Assembly: GCA_002717445.1 (NCBI GenBank)
Contig: PBDY01000019.1
Location: forward strand, 1 to 64,000
Source of the DNA: Gammaproteobacteria bacterium
GTDB lineage: Bacteria; Pseudomonadota; Gammaproteobacteria; Steroidobacterales; UBA11654
Direction of reading: 5' to 3'
DNA length: 64,000 bases
The position numbers were made by a program, and so were the translations under genes. Every line of letters starts with the position of its first letter. The stretch's first letter is position 1. Shown here one piece after another: positions 25,819 through 36,172 of this stretch. Below the pieces are notes generated by a model that had not been told where the DNA came from, did not search any database, and saw only the letters and a program-made list of their open reading frames with translations.

Positions 25819-26856
25819 ATGTCTAAAAAGAAGCTGACAACAAACCGAGCTGAAATGATCTTGACTGCCATCATTGATTCTTATATTGACGAAGGAACAC
25901 CCATAGGTTCAAAGAAGTTGGCATCAAATGAAGGATTTAACTTAAGCCCGGCCACTATACGAAATGTCATGTCAGATCTTGAAGATCTTGGATTCATCGC
26001 ATCACCGCATACATCCTCGGGAAGGATACCCACACCAAAAGGTTATCGTTTCTTTATAGATTCTTTATTGCAACTTCAACCCTTGGAGCAGGATGAATAT
26101 ACATCGATTGAAAATACTGTTTCTACCCTTATGCCATCAAATAAGGATCTTGCATTGAATGTTTCTAGTACGTTATCAAATATCACAAATCTCGCAGGAA
26201 TTGTCACTGTGCCTAAAAAAAAGAACAATATATTGAAAGAAATAGATTTTATACCGCTTTCTGATCAGAGAATATTGGCCATCATTGTCATTAATCAAAA
26301 AGATGTTGAAAACAAGATCCTTCAAATGAAACGAAATTACACAAGAGAAGAACTACAGCAGTCAGCAAATTATCTCAATCAAAACTATTCAGGAAGGAGT
26401 CTTGAATTTATCAAGGAAGATCTTTTGGGGCAGCTTAAAGAGACATCAGGCCTTGCAAAAACCTTAATGAATGACATCATTGATATTGCTGACGATGTAC
26501 TGACTACTGATGAGAATGATGATTATTATGTTACGGGTGAAAGCCATCTCATGGATCATGATGAGCTCTCTGATATTAAGCGCCTCAAAGCACTGTTCAA
26601 TGCCTTCAGTGAAAAACAAGAGTTATTAAATATCCTTGATAAAAGCCTCAGTACCAGCAATATACAGATTTTTATCGGCGAAGAATCTGGGTATAAGATA
26701 TTTGATAATTGTACTCTGATTACCGCTCCATACACCAATGAAGAAGGCTCTATTGGTGTCCTTGGTGTGATTGGGCCAACCCGAATGGCCTATCAGCGCG
26801 TTATACCGATTGTCGATGTGACAGCTAAATTACTCAGCAAATCATTGAAATCTTAA
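25819..26856 (+). CDS. hrcA: Heat-inducible transcription repressor HrcA
   Basis: A 345-residue repressor of chaperone genes. The N-terminal winged helix has SPATIRNVMSDLEDLGFI (about 45-62), followed by HTSSGRIPTPKGYR; the GAF-like C-terminal half ends in GVIGPTRMAYQRVIP, all typical. It is the first gene of hrcA-grpE-dnaK-dnaJ. E. coli lacks HrcA, but some gammaproteobacteria keep it. Its operator here is not the standard CIRCE. Confidence 0.96.
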   Translation: MSKKKLTTNRAEMILTAIIDSYIDEGTPIGSKKLASNEGFNLSPATIRNVMSDLEDLGFIASPHTSSGRIPTPKGYRFFIDSLLQLQPLEQDEYTSIENTVSTLMPSNKDLALNVSSTLSNITNLAGIVTVPKKKNNILKEIDFIPLSDQRILAIIVINQKDVENKILQMKRNYTREELQQSANYLNQNYSGRSLEFIKEDLLGQLKETSGLAKTLMNDIIDIADDVLTTDENDDYYVTGESHLMDHDELSDIKRLKALFNAFSEKQELLNILDKSLSTSNIQIFIGEESGYKIFDNCTLITAPYTNEEGSIGVLGVIGPTRMAYQRVIPIVDVTAKLLSKSLKS

Positions 26857-26870
26857 TAATTGCCCATATA
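26844..26870 (+). promoter_or_regulatory. Sigma32-like promoter before grpE
   Basis: ATTGAAA (26844-26850) and GCCCATATA (26862-26870) resemble the heat-shock sigma factor elements CTTGAAA and CCCCATNTA. Spacing is slightly short (11-12 bases). The same layout recurs before dnaK. Confidence 0.45.
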
Positions 26871-26893
26871 TATTTTTCATTCTAGGAGATCGC

Positions 26894-27466
26894 ATGACCG
26901 ATAATAATGAAAATGAAGTAATTGACGAAAAAGAACAGGACGATGATATAACCTCTGATTTATCTTCTGAAGATGAACATCAGGGTGATCAGGAACATCC
27001 CGATGGTGGCGAAAATCTTCAAGAAAAAATCGACGACCAATGGGATACAATTCTAAGACTGCAAGCTGAAACTGAGAATCTACGAAAGCGAAATATCAAA
27101 GATATAGAGAGTGCAGCAAAAGGCTCTATCGAAAGAGTCTTTCACGAAATCCTCCCTGTGATTGATAGTTTTGAGATCGGAATGACAATTGATACAAATT
27201 CAAACGATGGGATTGAGACGTTCATAGCAGGTCAACATGCGACCTATAAGCAATTTATTTCCATGCTTGATAAGTTTTCAATCGAGGTTATTGACCCCGA
27301 AGGTATGAAATATGACTCAGAAAATCACGAAGTCGTAAGCATGATTAATGATGACAATATAGAGCCTGGCTATATTGTAAATGTCATCCAGAAAGGTTAC
27401 AGACTTCAAAATAGATTGCTTAGACCTGCAAGAGTCATCGTTTCATCAGAAATAAAAAAAGACTGA
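26894..27466 (+). CDS. grpE: Nucleotide exchange factor GrpE
   Basis: A 190-residue cochaperone that releases ADP from DnaK. A long acidic N-terminus is followed by a coiled coil (QAETENLRKR) and the C-terminal beta domain with the GYIVNVIQKGYRLQNRLLRPARV pattern. AGGAG precedes ATG 26894. It follows hrcA by 37 bases and has its own sigma32-like promoter. Confidence 0.97.
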   Translation: MTDNNENEVIDEKEQDDDITSDLSSEDEHQGDQEHPDGGENLQEKIDDQWDTILRLQAETENLRKRNIKDIESAAKGSIERVFHEILPVIDSFEIGMTIDTNSNDGIETFIAGQHATYKQFISMLDKFSIEVIDPEGMKYDSENHEVVSMINDDNIEPGYIVNVIQKGYRLQNRLLRPARVIVSSEIKKD

Positions 27467-27472
27467 TATTTC

Positions 27473-27505
27473 CTTGAAAAATAATAAAGCGGACATATAT
27501 ATCCG
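27473..27505 (+). promoter_or_regulatory. Sigma32-like promoter and palindrome before dnaK
   Basis: CTTGAAA (27473-27479) is a perfect heat-shock -35 element; GGACATATA at 27491-27499 stands at the -10 position with the same spacing as before grpE. An imperfect 16-base palindrome, CGGACATATATATCCG (27490-27505), overlaps the -10, so a repressor could block it. No CIRCE is present. Confidence 0.45.
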
Positions 27506-27536
27506 TTAGAACCTACTTAAAAATGGAGAAAACAAA

Positions 27537-29465
27537 ATGGGTAGAGTAATTGGAATAGATCTTGGTACAACCAATTCTTGCATTGCAGTAATGGATGGTG
27601 ATCAGGCCAAGGTTATTGAAAATTCAGAGGGTGATCGAACAACCCCATCAATCGTAGCTTATTCAAAAGAAGATGATCGAGTATTAGTTGGACAATCTGC
27701 AAAACGTCAAGCCATCAGTAATCCTGAGAATACGCTTTTTGCCATCAAAAGACTCATAGGAAGGAAGCACGATGACAGCGTTGTGAAGAAGGACGCTGAC
27801 AAAGCTCCTTATAAAATTGTTAAAGCAGACAATGGTGATGCTTGGGTCAGTGCAGGTGACAAAGAAATGGCTCCGCCTGCGATTTCAGCAGAGGTACTAA
27901 GAAAGATGAAAGAAACTGCCGAAAGTTACCTTGGCGAAAGTATTTCGGAAGCTGTTATCACTGTCCCTGCATATTTCAATGATTCCCAACGACAAGCAAC
28001 CAAGGATGCTGGAAAAATCGCAGGACTGGAGGTTAGACGGATCATCAATGAACCCACAGCAGCAGCTTTGGCATATGGAATGGACAAAAAGCGAGGCGAC
28101 AAGAAAATTGCCGTGTATGACTTAGGTGGTGGAACATTTGATGTATCGATCATAGAAATCGCAGATGTGGATGGAGAAAATCAATTTGAGGTATTGGCGA
28201 CAAACGGCGATACGTTCCTTGGCGGAGAAGATTTTGACATAAGAGTTATCGATCATTTACTGAGTGAATTTCAAAATCAAACAGGCATGGATGTGTCAAA
28301 AGATCCTCAAGCGGTCCAAAGGTTAAAAGAAGCTGCAGAGAAAGCAAAAATAGAGTTGTCTAATCAAGCTCAAACAGATATTAATTTACCATACCTGACG
28401 GCAGATGCATCTGGACCAAAACATTTGAATCTGACTCTGACAAGGGCAAAGTTGGAGTCTTTGGTTGAGGACTTAATCGTTCAAACCATAGAGCCCTGCA
28501 AAACAGCACTGAACGATGCTGGTTTATCTACAAGTGAAATCAATGATGTCATTTTAGTTGGCGGACAAACACGAATGCCAAAAGTACAAGACGAAGTGAA
28601 ATCATTTTTTGGCGTGGAACCTAGAAAAGATGTTAACCCAGACGAAGCAGTTGCTATTGGTGCTGCAATTCAAGGTGGTGTGCTCTCCGGAGATGTAAAA
28701 GATGTCCTACTATTAGACGTTACTCCATTGTCTTTGGGTATAGAAACGCTGGGCGCTGTTACGACAAAACTAATTGAGAAGAACACTACAATACCCACAA
28801 AAGCAGAACAAATATTCTCAACAGCAGAAGACAATCAAACAGCAGTTACAATTCATGTACTCCAAGGTGAACGTGAGCGCGCCCAAGACAATAAATCACT
28901 TGGACGTTTTGATTTAACAGACATTCCTTCAAAGCCAAGAGGGATGCCTCAAATTGAAGTTGCTTTTGACATTGATGCAAATGGAATCATCAATGTATCA
29001 GCCACAGACAAAGAGACCGGAAAAGAGCAGAAGATTGTCATTAAAGCATCCAGCGGTCTATCAGAAGACGAAATCGAAAAAATGATCTCTGATGCTGAAT
29101 CAAACGCTGACAGTGATAAAGATTTCAGACAACTGGTCGATATAAAGAATCAATCGGATCAGGTGATACATGCAACTGAAAAGTCACTAGACGAGCTGGG
29201 TGAAAAAGTCACCAATGAGGAGCGATCAAATGTCGAATCTGCATTGAATGACTTGAAGGAATCTCTTAAATCTGATGATAAGGATAAAATTGAATCCAAG
29301 CTTAAAGCATTGTCAGAGGCATCTGTTGGAATCGCTCAAAAGGCATTCGAAGAGGCCCAAGCCAATGCAAATGATGAGCCATCTAGTGATGACTCAGCAG
29401 ATGAGAATGTGGTTGATGCTGAATATGAGGAAGTTGATTCTGAAGAGAATAAAGATACTCATTAA
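27537..29465 (+). CDS. dnaK: Chaperone protein DnaK (Hsp70)
   Basis: A 642-residue Hsp70 ATPase. [10 protein letters not shown] at the N-terminus, [10 protein letters not shown] and the C-terminal substrate domain with an acidic tail are complete. It works with GrpE and DnaJ to fold and refold proteins. A clean GGAG precedes ATG 27537. A strong hairpin separates it from dnaJ. Confidence 0.99.
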   Translation: MGRVIGIDLGTTNSCIAVMDGDQAKVIENSEGDRTTPSIVAYSKEDDRVLVGQSAKRQAISNPENTLFAIKRLIGRKHDDSVVKKDADKAPYKIVKADNGDAWVSAGDKEMAPPAISAEVLRKMKETAESYLGESISEAVITVPAYFNDSQRQATKDAGKIAGLEVRRIINEPTAAALAYGMDKKRGDKKIAVYDLGGGTFDVSIIEIADVDGENQFEVLATNGDTFLGGEDFDIRVIDHLLSEFQNQTGMDVSKDPQAVQRLKEAAEKAKIELSNQAQTDINLPYLTADASGPKHLNLTLTRAKLESLVEDLIVQTIEPCKTALNDAGLSTSEINDVILVGGQTRMPKVQDEVKSFFGVEPRKDVNPDEAVAIGAAIQGGVLSGDVKDVLLLDVTPLSLGIETLGAVTTKLIEKNTTIPTKAEQIFSTAEDNQTAVTIHVLQGERERAQDNKSLGRFDLTDIPSKPRGMPQIEVAFDIDANGIINVSATDKETGKEQKIVIKASSGLSEDEIEKMISDAESNADSDKDFRQLVDIKNQSDQVIHATEKSLDELGEKVTNEERSNVESALNDLKESLKSDDKDKIESKLKALSEASVGIAQKAFEEAQANANDEPSSDDSADENVVDAEYEEVDSEENKDTH

Positions 29466-29483
29466 CTAAGCAGTATTAATACT

Positions 29484-29518
29484 TAATCAAACAGGGCATC
29501 AAAAACCCTGTTTGATTA
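29484..29518 (+). other. Strong hairpin between dnaK and dnaJ
   Basis: TAATCAAACAGGG (29484-29496) pairs perfectly with CCCTGTTTGATTA (29506-29518), a 13-bp stem with a 9-base loop. No T-run follows, so it is not a plain intrinsic terminator. It more likely stabilises dnaK mRNA or partly attenuates, which would keep DnaJ below DnaK. Confidence 0.7.
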
Positions 29519-29533
29519 TATTTGGGGAATGAA

Positions 29534-30670
29534 ATGAGCGAACAAGATTTATATCAAACATTGGGTGTCGAAAAGAACTCGTCAGATGCAGATATAAAGA
29601 AAGCTTACAGAAAGCTTGCGATGAAATATCACCCAGACAGAAATCCAGGAGACTCAAACGCTGAGCAACAATTTAAATCGATTCAAAAAGCATATGCTGT
29701 TTTATCAGACAAGCAAAAAAGAGCAGCATACGATCAATTTGGACATGCAGGAGTCAACCCACAAGGAGGTATGGGCGGTGGTTTTAACACTGGTGAAGCG
29801 TTCAATGACATATTTGGAGATGTTTTTGGAGATATTTTTGGAGGCGGAAGAGGGCAAGCTCGCCGATCATCTGCGCAACGCGGATCCGACCTTAAATACG
29901 AGATAAATCTCACCTTGGAACAAGCCGTTTTTGGTGACAAAATCAATATTGATATTCCTTCTTACAACCATTGCGACACTTGCCATGGTTCTGGAGCAAA
30001 AGAAGGTACATCAGCTACACGTTGTGTAAAATGTGATGGACGAGGTGCAGTGAGAGTCCAGCAGGGTTTTTTCACACTACAACAAACGTGTCCGCATTGT
30101 AGGGGCTCAGGAGAAACCATTAAAGACCCTTGTTTAGATTGTTCCGGCTCAGGACGAAAGAGATCCAATAGAACCATTTCAATCAAAATACCAGCAGGCG
30201 TTGATAACGCTGATCGTATTCGACTTTCTGGGGAAGGTGAAGCAGGCATCAAGGGTGGACCTTCGGGTGATCTGTATGTTGATGTGTTAGTTAAAAAACA
30301 CGACATTTTCGATAGAGACGGGAATCAACTCATATGCACAATACCGATCAGCTTTGGAAAAGCAGTGCTTGGTGGAAACGTCGAAGTCCCAACAATCGAT
30401 GGTGCAGTAAACTTAACAATCCCTTCCGAGACTCAATCTGGAAAAACGTTTAGGCTGAAAGGAAAGGGGATTCGATCTTATAGAGAAAATGTCATGGGAG
30501 ATCTCTATTGCACTGTTCAGGTGGAAACACCAGTTAGTCTCACTGATGAGCAAAAAGAAATGTTAAGAGGGTTTGATGATTCAATTAATAATAGCAATAC
30601 AGATCATCGCCCCAATAAAAAATCATGGACTGAAAGTGTCAGTCAGTTTTTTAAGCGAATGAGCGAATAA
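29534..30670 (+). CDS. dnaJ: Chaperone protein DnaJ (Hsp40)
   Basis: A 378-residue cochaperone that feeds clients to DnaK and stimulates its ATPase. The J-domain has the HPD triad (KYHPDRN), then a Gly/Phe-rich linker, four CxxCxGxG zinc repeats (CDTCHGSG, CVKCDGRG, CPHCRGSG, CLDCSGSG) and the C-terminal domain. ATG 29534 is preceded by GGGGA; a TTG at 29522 is an unlikely start. Confidence 0.98.
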   Translation: MSEQDLYQTLGVEKNSSDADIKKAYRKLAMKYHPDRNPGDSNAEQQFKSIQKAYAVLSDKQKRAAYDQFGHAGVNPQGGMGGGFNTGEAFNDIFGDVFGDIFGGGRGQARRSSAQRGSDLKYEINLTLEQAVFGDKINIDIPSYNHCDTCHGSGAKEGTSATRCVKCDGRGAVRVQQGFFTLQQTCPHCRGSGETIKDPCLDCSGSGRKRSNRTISIKIPAGVDNADRIRLSGEGEAGIKGGPSGDLYVDVLVKKHDIFDRDGNQLICTIPISFGKAVLGGNVEVPTIDGAVNLTIPSETQSGKTFRLKGKGIRSYRENVMGDLYCTVQVETPVSLTDEQKEMLRGFDDSINNSNTDHRPNKKSWTESVSQFFKRMSE

Positions 30671-30692
30671 AAAACATTTTTTTGGTGACATC

Positions 30693-30725
30693 GGAACCAT
30701 TTGGCCCTAATATAATTCTGGTTCC
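30693..30725 (+). promoter_or_regulatory. Candidate carA promoter with flanking inverted repeat
   Basis: A perfect -10 TATAAT (30711-30716) lies between inverted copies GGAACCA (30693-30699) and TGGTTCC (30719-30725). A good -35 at normal distance is not clear (GTGACA at 30685-30690 is 20 bases away). The repeat could be an operator. Confidence 0.4.
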
Positions 30726-30736
30726 AAACTTCTCTT

Positions 30737-30767
30737 GGGAAGGGCTCAAAAGTCCTTCCCTTTTTTT
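30737..30767 (+). terminator. Intrinsic terminator or attenuator in the carA leader
   Basis: GGGAAGGGCT (30737-30746) pairs with AGTCCTTCCC (30751-30760), a 10-bp stem with one G-U pair and CAAA loop, followed by seven Ts (30761-30767). It is a canonical intrinsic terminator, 30 bases before the carA start and after the candidate promoter. It may end dnaJ transcription, control carAB by attenuation, or both. TGGTTC (719-724) could pair with GAACCA (769-774) around it. Confidence 0.8.
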
Positions 30768-30797
30768 AGAACCAAAACAGGTACTGAAGGAAGAAAT

Positions 30798-31901
30798 TTG
30801 AAAGACGCAATACTGACACTCGAAGATGGTACAACATTCTCAGGTAAGTCTATTGGTATTGATTCACATACAGTGGGTGAAGTGGTTTTTAATACTTCCA
30901 TGACTGGGTACCAAGAAATCATTACAGACCCGTCATACCATAATCAAATCGTCACCTTAACCTATCCTCACATTGGAAATACTGGAACCAATGACGAAGA
31001 TAATGAGAGTAGAAATTCATTCATCTCAGGTTTGGTTATCAGAGAAAGCTCACCAATTCCAAGTAACTGGAGAAATAAGCTCAGTCTAGAAGAGTTTATG
31101 GTAAGCAATCAAATTGTAGGTATATCTAATATTGATACGAGAAAACTGACCAATCACTTACGGAATCACGGATCCATGAATGCCTGCCTGAGTGCAGATG
31201 GGTTGAGTACGAATGATGCACTGTCTGAGGCAAAATCATTCCCAGGCCTAGCAGGCTTAGATCTTGCAAAAGTAGTTTCAACTAAATCTCCTTATGAATT
31301 CTCGCCGATCCTTGATTCATCAGATAATCAGTTTCATATTGTTGCCATAGACTTTGGCATTAAGGCAAATATTCTTAATCTATTGTCTCAAAACGGTTGC
31401 AAAATCACCGTAATTCCAGCTCAGTCAACATTTGATCAAGTAATGTCATACGATCCTGATGGGGTTTTCCTATCCAATGGTCCTGGTGATCCTGAGCCAT
31501 GTGGCTATGCAATTAAATGCATTAGAGAGCTTCTTCAGTCAAATATACCAATCTTTGGAATCTGTCTGGGCCACCAACTACTGGCTATCGCATCGGGTGC
31601 AAAAACTAAGAAAATGAAATTTGGTCATCACGGAGCCAACCATCCTGTGATCGACACTGAATCTGGAGTTGTGCACATCACAAGTCAGAATCACGGTTTC
31701 ATGGTGAATGAAAAGACTGTGCCAGAAAACGTAAGAATTACACATAAATCACTCTTTGATCAGTCCATCCAGGGGATAGAAATCACAGATAAAAACGCAT
31801 TCAGTTTTCAGGGCCACCCTGAAGCAAGTCCGGGTCCTCATGACATACAGCCATTGTTTGAAAAATTTATAACGAATATAAGAAATGCCAAAAAGAACTG
31901 A
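30798..31901 (+). CDS. carA: Carbamoyl-phosphate synthase, small subunit
   Basis: A 367-residue glutaminase subunit that delivers ammonia to CarB for pyrimidine and arginine synthesis. The N-terminus ([12 protein letters not shown]) matches E. coli; the class I amidotransferase Cys is in [10 protein letters not shown] and the His/Glu in [12 protein letters not shown] choose TTG 30798 (AAGGAAG upstream); an in-frame TTG at 30735 would make the protein read through the leader hairpin. dapB, often just upstream, is absent. The end overlaps carB by 17 bases. Confidence 0.97.
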   Translation: MKDAILTLEDGTTFSGKSIGIDSHTVGEVVFNTSMTGYQEIITDPSYHNQIVTLTYPHIGNTGTNDEDNESRNSFISGLVIRESSPIPSNWRNKLSLEEFMVSNQIVGISNIDTRKLTNHLRNHGSMNACLSADGLSTNDALSEAKSFPGLAGLDLAKVVSTKSPYEFSPILDSSDNQFHIVAIDFGIKANILNLLSQNGCKITVIPAQSTFDQVMSYDPDGVFLSNGPGDPEPCGYAIKCIRELLQSNIPIFGICLGHQLLAIASGAKTKKMKFGHHGANHPVIDTESGVVHITSQNHGFMVNEKTVPENVRITHKSLFDQSIQGIEITDKNAFSFQGHPEASPGPHDIQPLFEKFITNIRNAKKN

Positions 31902-34900
31902 CATTGAGTCAATATTGATCATCGGAGCAGGGCCAATAATTATTGGCCAAGCTTGTGAATTTGACTATTCAGGAACTCAGGCGTGCAAAGCACTTCGCGA
32001 AGAAGGGTATAAAATCATCTTGGTCAATTCAAACCCAGCAACAATTATGACTGACCCAGAGGTTGCAGATTCAATTTATATTGAACCAATAAACTGGCAA
32101 ACGCTGGAAAAAATTATTGATATAGAACGTCCTGACGTCCTATTGCCCACGATGGGTGGTCAAACCGCACTTAATACGGCTCTTGATCTTGCCTCTAGAG
32201 GAATACTTGAGAAATACAATGTAGAGATGATTGGAGCGACGAAAGATGCAATTGATACTGCTGAAGATAGAGAGCTTTTTAAAAAAGCGATGAGCGAGAT
32301 CGATATCGATGTTGCAAAATCTGAAATTGCAAACACACTAGACGATGCGATCAGTATTGCAAATTCAATTAATTACCCTTTGATTATAAGACCATCTTTT
32401 ACACTAGGTGGCAGTGGCGGTGGCATTGCAAATAATGAAGATGAGTTAGTCACTATTGTTAAGCGTGGCCTTGAGTTATCGCCCACCACGGAAGTTTTAA
32501 TCGAAGAATCACTTTTGGGCTGGAAAGAATATGAAATGGAGGTTGTCAGAGATAAAAATGATAATGCCATCATTATATGCTCGATTGAAAATGTCGACCC
32601 AATGGGGGTTCATACAGGAGACTCCATAACCGTCGCACCTGCTCAGACACTGACCGATAAGGAATATCAGATAATGAGAAATTACTCTATTGCGATTCTC
32701 AGAAGAATTGGTGTCGATACTGGTGGTTCGAATGTTCAATTTGCGGTCAATCAAGACAACGGAAGAATCATCGTGATAGAAATGAATCCGAGAGTTTCTC
32801 GTTCATCAGCACTGGCCTCAAAAGCAACAGGATTTCCAATCGCGAAAATTGCTGCAAAACTTGCTATTGGGTATTCACTTGACGAGTTATCAAACGACAT
32901 AACCGGCGGACTTACGCCTGCTTCATTTGAACCCACAATTGATTATGTAGTCACAAAAATACCAAAATTTACATTCGAAAAGTTTCCAGGTGCTAACTCA
33001 ACACTCACGACACAGATGAAATCAGTTGGAGAAGCGATGGCATTTGGTAGAAACATTCAGGAGTCACTCCAGAAAGCGATCAGAAGCTTAGAAAATAATC
33101 ATGATGGATTTACCGACATTTCAGTCGAAGAAAATTTCGATCAGATGTTAATGAACCCTAATCCTGACCGAATATTATACGTGGCTCAAGCATTTAGAGA
33201 AGGCTACTCTTTAGAAGGCATTTACGAGTTAACAAAAATTGACCCCTGGTATTTGGCATACATTGAAGAATTGATGACAATTGAATCTGTGATCATTGAT
33301 TCGGATATCGAAACCATTGATCGAGATACGATGCATTCATTAAAATCCAAAGGCTTTTCGGATGCTAGATTAGCAAAGCTGCTCGCAGTCGATGAGAATG
33401 ATGTTAGAAAAATGAGGCTTTCAGAAAACATTCTTCCGGTCTATAAACGAGTGGATACTTGTGCGGCGGAATTTAAAACAACAACCGCATATTTATATTC
33501 AACGTATGACGATGAATGCGAATCATTCCCTTCTCCTAAAGATAAAATTGTCATACTCGGGGGCGGACCAAATAGAATCGGGCAGGGCATCGAATTTGAC
33601 TACTGTTGCGTTCATGCAGCCATGGCTGTTAGCGATGCCGGCTATGAATCCATAATGATCAATTGTAATCCAGAAACTGTATCCACAGACTACGACACTT
33701 CAGATCGGCTCTATTTTGAGCCACTCACCTTTGAAGATGTTATGTCGGTTATCGATCTTGAAAAACCAAAAGGCGTCATTGTTCAATTTGGAGGTCAGAC
33801 TCCATTGAAGCTCGCTCAGCAGCTCAAAGATGCAGGTGCTCCCATCATTGGCACACAACCAGAGTCTATTGATCAAGCTGAAGACAGAGAGCTATTTAAA
33901 AAAATGGTCCAGGAACTGGAATTATTACAACCATATAACGAGGTTGCTACAAATATAGATGAAGCGTTAAAGAATGCCCAAAAAGTTGAATACCCGCTTG
34001 TTGTGAGACCATCCTATGTACTTGGTGGAAGAGCGATGGAGATTGTTTATAGTGACGATGAGCTTGAAACATACATGAACGAGGCAGTAAAGGTTTCGAA
34101 TAAATCACCGGTCCTTCTTGATCATTTCCTAAACAAGGCCATAGAGGTAGACATCGATGCTGTTTCTGATGGTAACGATATCCTCATTGGAGGATTAATG
34201 GAACACATTGAGCAGGCAGGCGTTCACTCGGGTGACTCGTCGTGTTCTATTCCTGCTTTCAGTCTGACAAAGGAGATTCAGGATGAAATTGCTCAACAGA
34301 TGAAAGAATTTACAATGAGACTGGGTGTGATTGGCTTAGTAAACGCTCAGTTTGCAGTAAGAAAAGATAAAATATTTGTCTTAGAGGTCAATCCCAGAGC
34401 ATCCAGGACCGTACCATTTGTTTCAAAAGCAACGGGGCTTCAGCTGGCTAAAATTGCTGCAAAAGTTATGATCGGTATCAGCCTTAAAGAGCAAGGATGC
34501 CTTGATCAGGTTATCCCTGATTTTTATTCGGTGAAAGGACCGGTTTTCCCATTTAACAAGTTTCCTGATACGGATCCAATACTCGGACCAGAGATGAAAT
34601 CAACGGGAGAGGTGATGGGAACTGGAAAAACATTTGGAGAAGCTTACATAAAATCTCAGTATGCGGCAGGCATTCATATCCCGGACAAAGGTAAAGTGTT
34701 TATTTCAGTCAGAGAACCTGATAAAAACGAGAAACTCATTGAGTTAGGGAAATTCTTCATTAATGAAGAATTTAAAATCATAGCGACCACGGGAACAGCA
34801 ACGTTTTTGAAAAGACATGGCATCGAATGTCAACAAATTAATAAAGTTCGAGAAGGCTCACCCCATATCGTTGAACTCATTAAAGTAAAAGACATCGAAT

Positions 34901-35088
34901 TAATTGTAAACACAACTGAGGGGAAACAATCCATTCAGGAGTCTTTTTCAATTAGAGCGGAAGCGGTTATATCAGGCATTACTTACTATACAAGCCTTGA
35001 GGCAGCATATGCGACAATGTCATCGTTCGATTTTCTTGGAGATGTTTCAGTTAATCGACTTCAGGACTATAATGTAAAAGATGGATAG
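31885..35088 (+). CDS. carB: Carbamoyl-phosphate synthase, large subunit
   Basis: A 1067-residue enzyme of usual length with two ATP-grasp halves (each with the PSFTLGG/PSYVLGG loop) and a C-terminal MGS-like regulatory domain. It makes carbamoyl phosphate from ammonia, bicarbonate and two ATP. The start [17 protein letters not shown] is almost identical to E. coli. It overlaps carA by 17 and greA by 8 bases. Confidence 0.99.
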   Translation: MPKRTDIESILIIGAGPIIIGQACEFDYSGTQACKALREEGYKIILVNSNPATIMTDPEVADSIYIEPINWQTLEKIIDIERPDVLLPTMGGQTALNTALDLASRGILEKYNVEMIGATKDAIDTAEDRELFKKAMSEIDIDVAKSEIANTLDDAISIANSINYPLIIRPSFTLGGSGGGIANNEDELVTIVKRGLELSPTTEVLIEESLLGWKEYEMEVVRDKNDNAIIICSIENVDPMGVHTGDSITVAPAQTLTDKEYQIMRNYSIAILRRIGVDTGGSNVQFAVNQDNGRIIVIEMNPRVSRSSALASKATGFPIAKIAAKLAIGYSLDELSNDITGGLTPASFEPTIDYVVTKIPKFTFEKFPGANSTLTTQMKSVGEAMAFGRNIQESLQKAIRSLENNHDGFTDISVEENFDQMLMNPNPDRILYVAQAFREGYSLEGIYELTKIDPWYLAYIEELMTIESVIIDSDIETIDRDTMHSLKSKGFSDARLAKLLAVDENDVRKMRLSENILPVYKRVDTCAAEFKTTTAYLYSTYDDECESFPSPKDKIVILGGGPNRIGQGIEFDYCCVHAAMAVSDAGYESIMINCNPETVSTDYDTSDRLYFEPLTFEDVMSVIDLEKPKGVIVQFGGQTPLKLAQQLKDAGAPIIGTQPESIDQAEDRELFKKMVQELELLQPYNEVATNIDEALKNAQKVEYPLVVRPSYVLGGRAMEIVYSDDELETYMNEAVKVSNKSPVLLDHFLNKAIEVDIDAVSDGNDILIGGLMEHIEQAGVHSGDSSCSIPAFSLTKEIQDEIAQQMKEFTMRLGVIGLVNAQFAVRKDKIFVLEVNPRASRTVPFVSKATGLQLAKIAAKVMIGISLKEQGCLDQVIPDFYSVKGPVFPFNKFPDTDPILGPEMKSTGEVMGTGKTFGEAYIKSQYAAGIHIPDKGKVFISVREPDKNEKLIELGKFFINEEFKIIATTGTATFLKRHGIECQQINKVREGSPHIVELIKVKDIELIVNTTEGKQSIQESFSIRAEAVISGITYYTSLEAAYATMSSFDFLGDVSVNRLQDYNVKDG

Positions 35089-35557
35089 AACAATAATGAC
35101 AGTTAGGGGAGCCGAGCTTCTCCGTGAAGAATTAAAAAAACTTAAGTCGGGTGATCGGCCTGAGATTATAAAAGCCATTGCAACAGCAAGAGAGTTTGGA
35201 GATCTAAAAGAAAATGCTGAATATCACGCCGCTAAAGAAAAACAAAGTTTTATCGAAGGTAGGATCAATGAAATAGAGTCAAAATTATCAAACTCTGAGG
35301 TTATTGATGTTACAAAACTTTCTGTTACTAACAAAGTTATTTTTGGAAGTACGGTCACAATCCTTAATTTGAAAGATGATGACGTCATCACTTATAAAAT
35401 TGTTGGTGAAGACGAGTCAGACGTTGAGAGTGGTTTACTGTCCTATAAATCTCCGTTATCAAAAGCAATGATAGGAAAAAGCAATGATGATTTGGTGGAA
35501 CTCATAACTCCTGAAATGACTCAAAACTTCCAAATTATAGATATTTCATATAATTAG
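35081..35557 (+). CDS. greA: Transcription elongation factor GreA
   Basis: A 158-residue factor that rescues backtracked RNA polymerase. A coiled-coil N-terminus with the tip [18 protein letters not shown] carries the acidic residues that act in the polymerase secondary channel; a globular C-terminus follows. ATG 35081 aligns with the E. coli start; a second ATG at 35096 is possible. It overlaps the carB end. Confidence 0.97.
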   Translation: MDRTIMTVRGAELLREELKKLKSGDRPEIIKAIATAREFGDLKENAEYHAAKEKQSFIEGRINEIESKLSNSEVIDVTKLSVTNKVIFGSTVTILNLKDDDVITYKIVGEDESDVESGLLSYKSPLSKAMIGKSNDDLVELITPEMTQNFQIIDISYN

Positions 35558-35560
35558 ATC

Positions 35561-36169
35561 ATGACGAATCGACACTGGAGAAAGTCTCAATCAGAGGACT
35601 TTTTTATAAAAGATTCTAGACGAAAAGGCTATAGGTCAAGATCCGTTTACAAACTTTCAGAAATTGATGATAGATTTAACATCTTTAAGAACGTCAAATC
35701 AGTCATCGACATTGGTTCGTGCCCCGGAGGATGGAGTGATTTTGCAAGACGTAGAATCAAAAAAGGGAAAGTCATTGCTATCGATATCAATGAAATGGAA
35801 CCGATCGGAGGCGTCACATTTATCCATGGAAGCATTGAAGATCAAACACTGCAAGACAATGTATTTGGACAAAACAACAAAGAAAAGTTTGATCTTATTA
35901 TTTCAGATATGTCACCCAACAAGTCAGGCAATAAGGTCAGCGATCAATATAAATTTTATAATATTGCAGATGGCATACTTGAATTCTCACAAAATGTTCT
36001 TATATCTAAGGGAGTGCTTGTAATGAAGGTTTTTATTGGCCATGGTTTTGAAGAATTTAAATCTGACCTGAAAGAGAATTTCGAAAGAGTTAGCTACTTT
36101 AAACCAAAGTCATCGAGACGAGAGAGCAGAGAAACCTACGTGATAGCTAAAAACATTAGGTATAATTGA
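35561..36169 (+). CDS. rlmE: 23S rRNA 2'-O-methyltransferase (U2552), RlmE/FtsJ
   Basis: A 202-residue SAM-dependent enzyme that methylates the ribosomal A-loop. The SAM site DIGSCPGGWS (about 47-56), catalytic K-D-K-E residues in YKLSE, SDMSPN, VMKVF and SRETY regions are visible. It lies 3 bases after greA and 3 before ftsH, the common gammaproteobacterial order; a shared promoter is likely. Confidence 0.97.
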   Translation: MTNRHWRKSQSEDFFIKDSRRKGYRSRSVYKLSEIDDRFNIFKNVKSVIDIGSCPGGWSDFARRRIKKGKVIAIDINEMEPIGGVTFIHGSIEDQTLQDNVFGQNNKEKFDLIISDMSPNKSGNKVSDQYKFYNIADGILEFSQNVLISKGVLVMKVFIGHGFEEFKSDLKENFERVSYFKPKSSRRESRETYVIAKNIRYN

Positions 36170-36172
36170 TTT

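Noticed and set aside
25754-27536. Search for CIRCE (TTAGCACTC-N9-GAGTGCTAA)
   Set aside because: No match before hrcA, grpE or dnaK by reading both strands.
30735-30797. CarA read from an in-frame TTG through the leader hairpin
   Set aside because: It translates the terminator and T-run; TTG 30798 matches the E. coli N-terminus and has a ribosome site.
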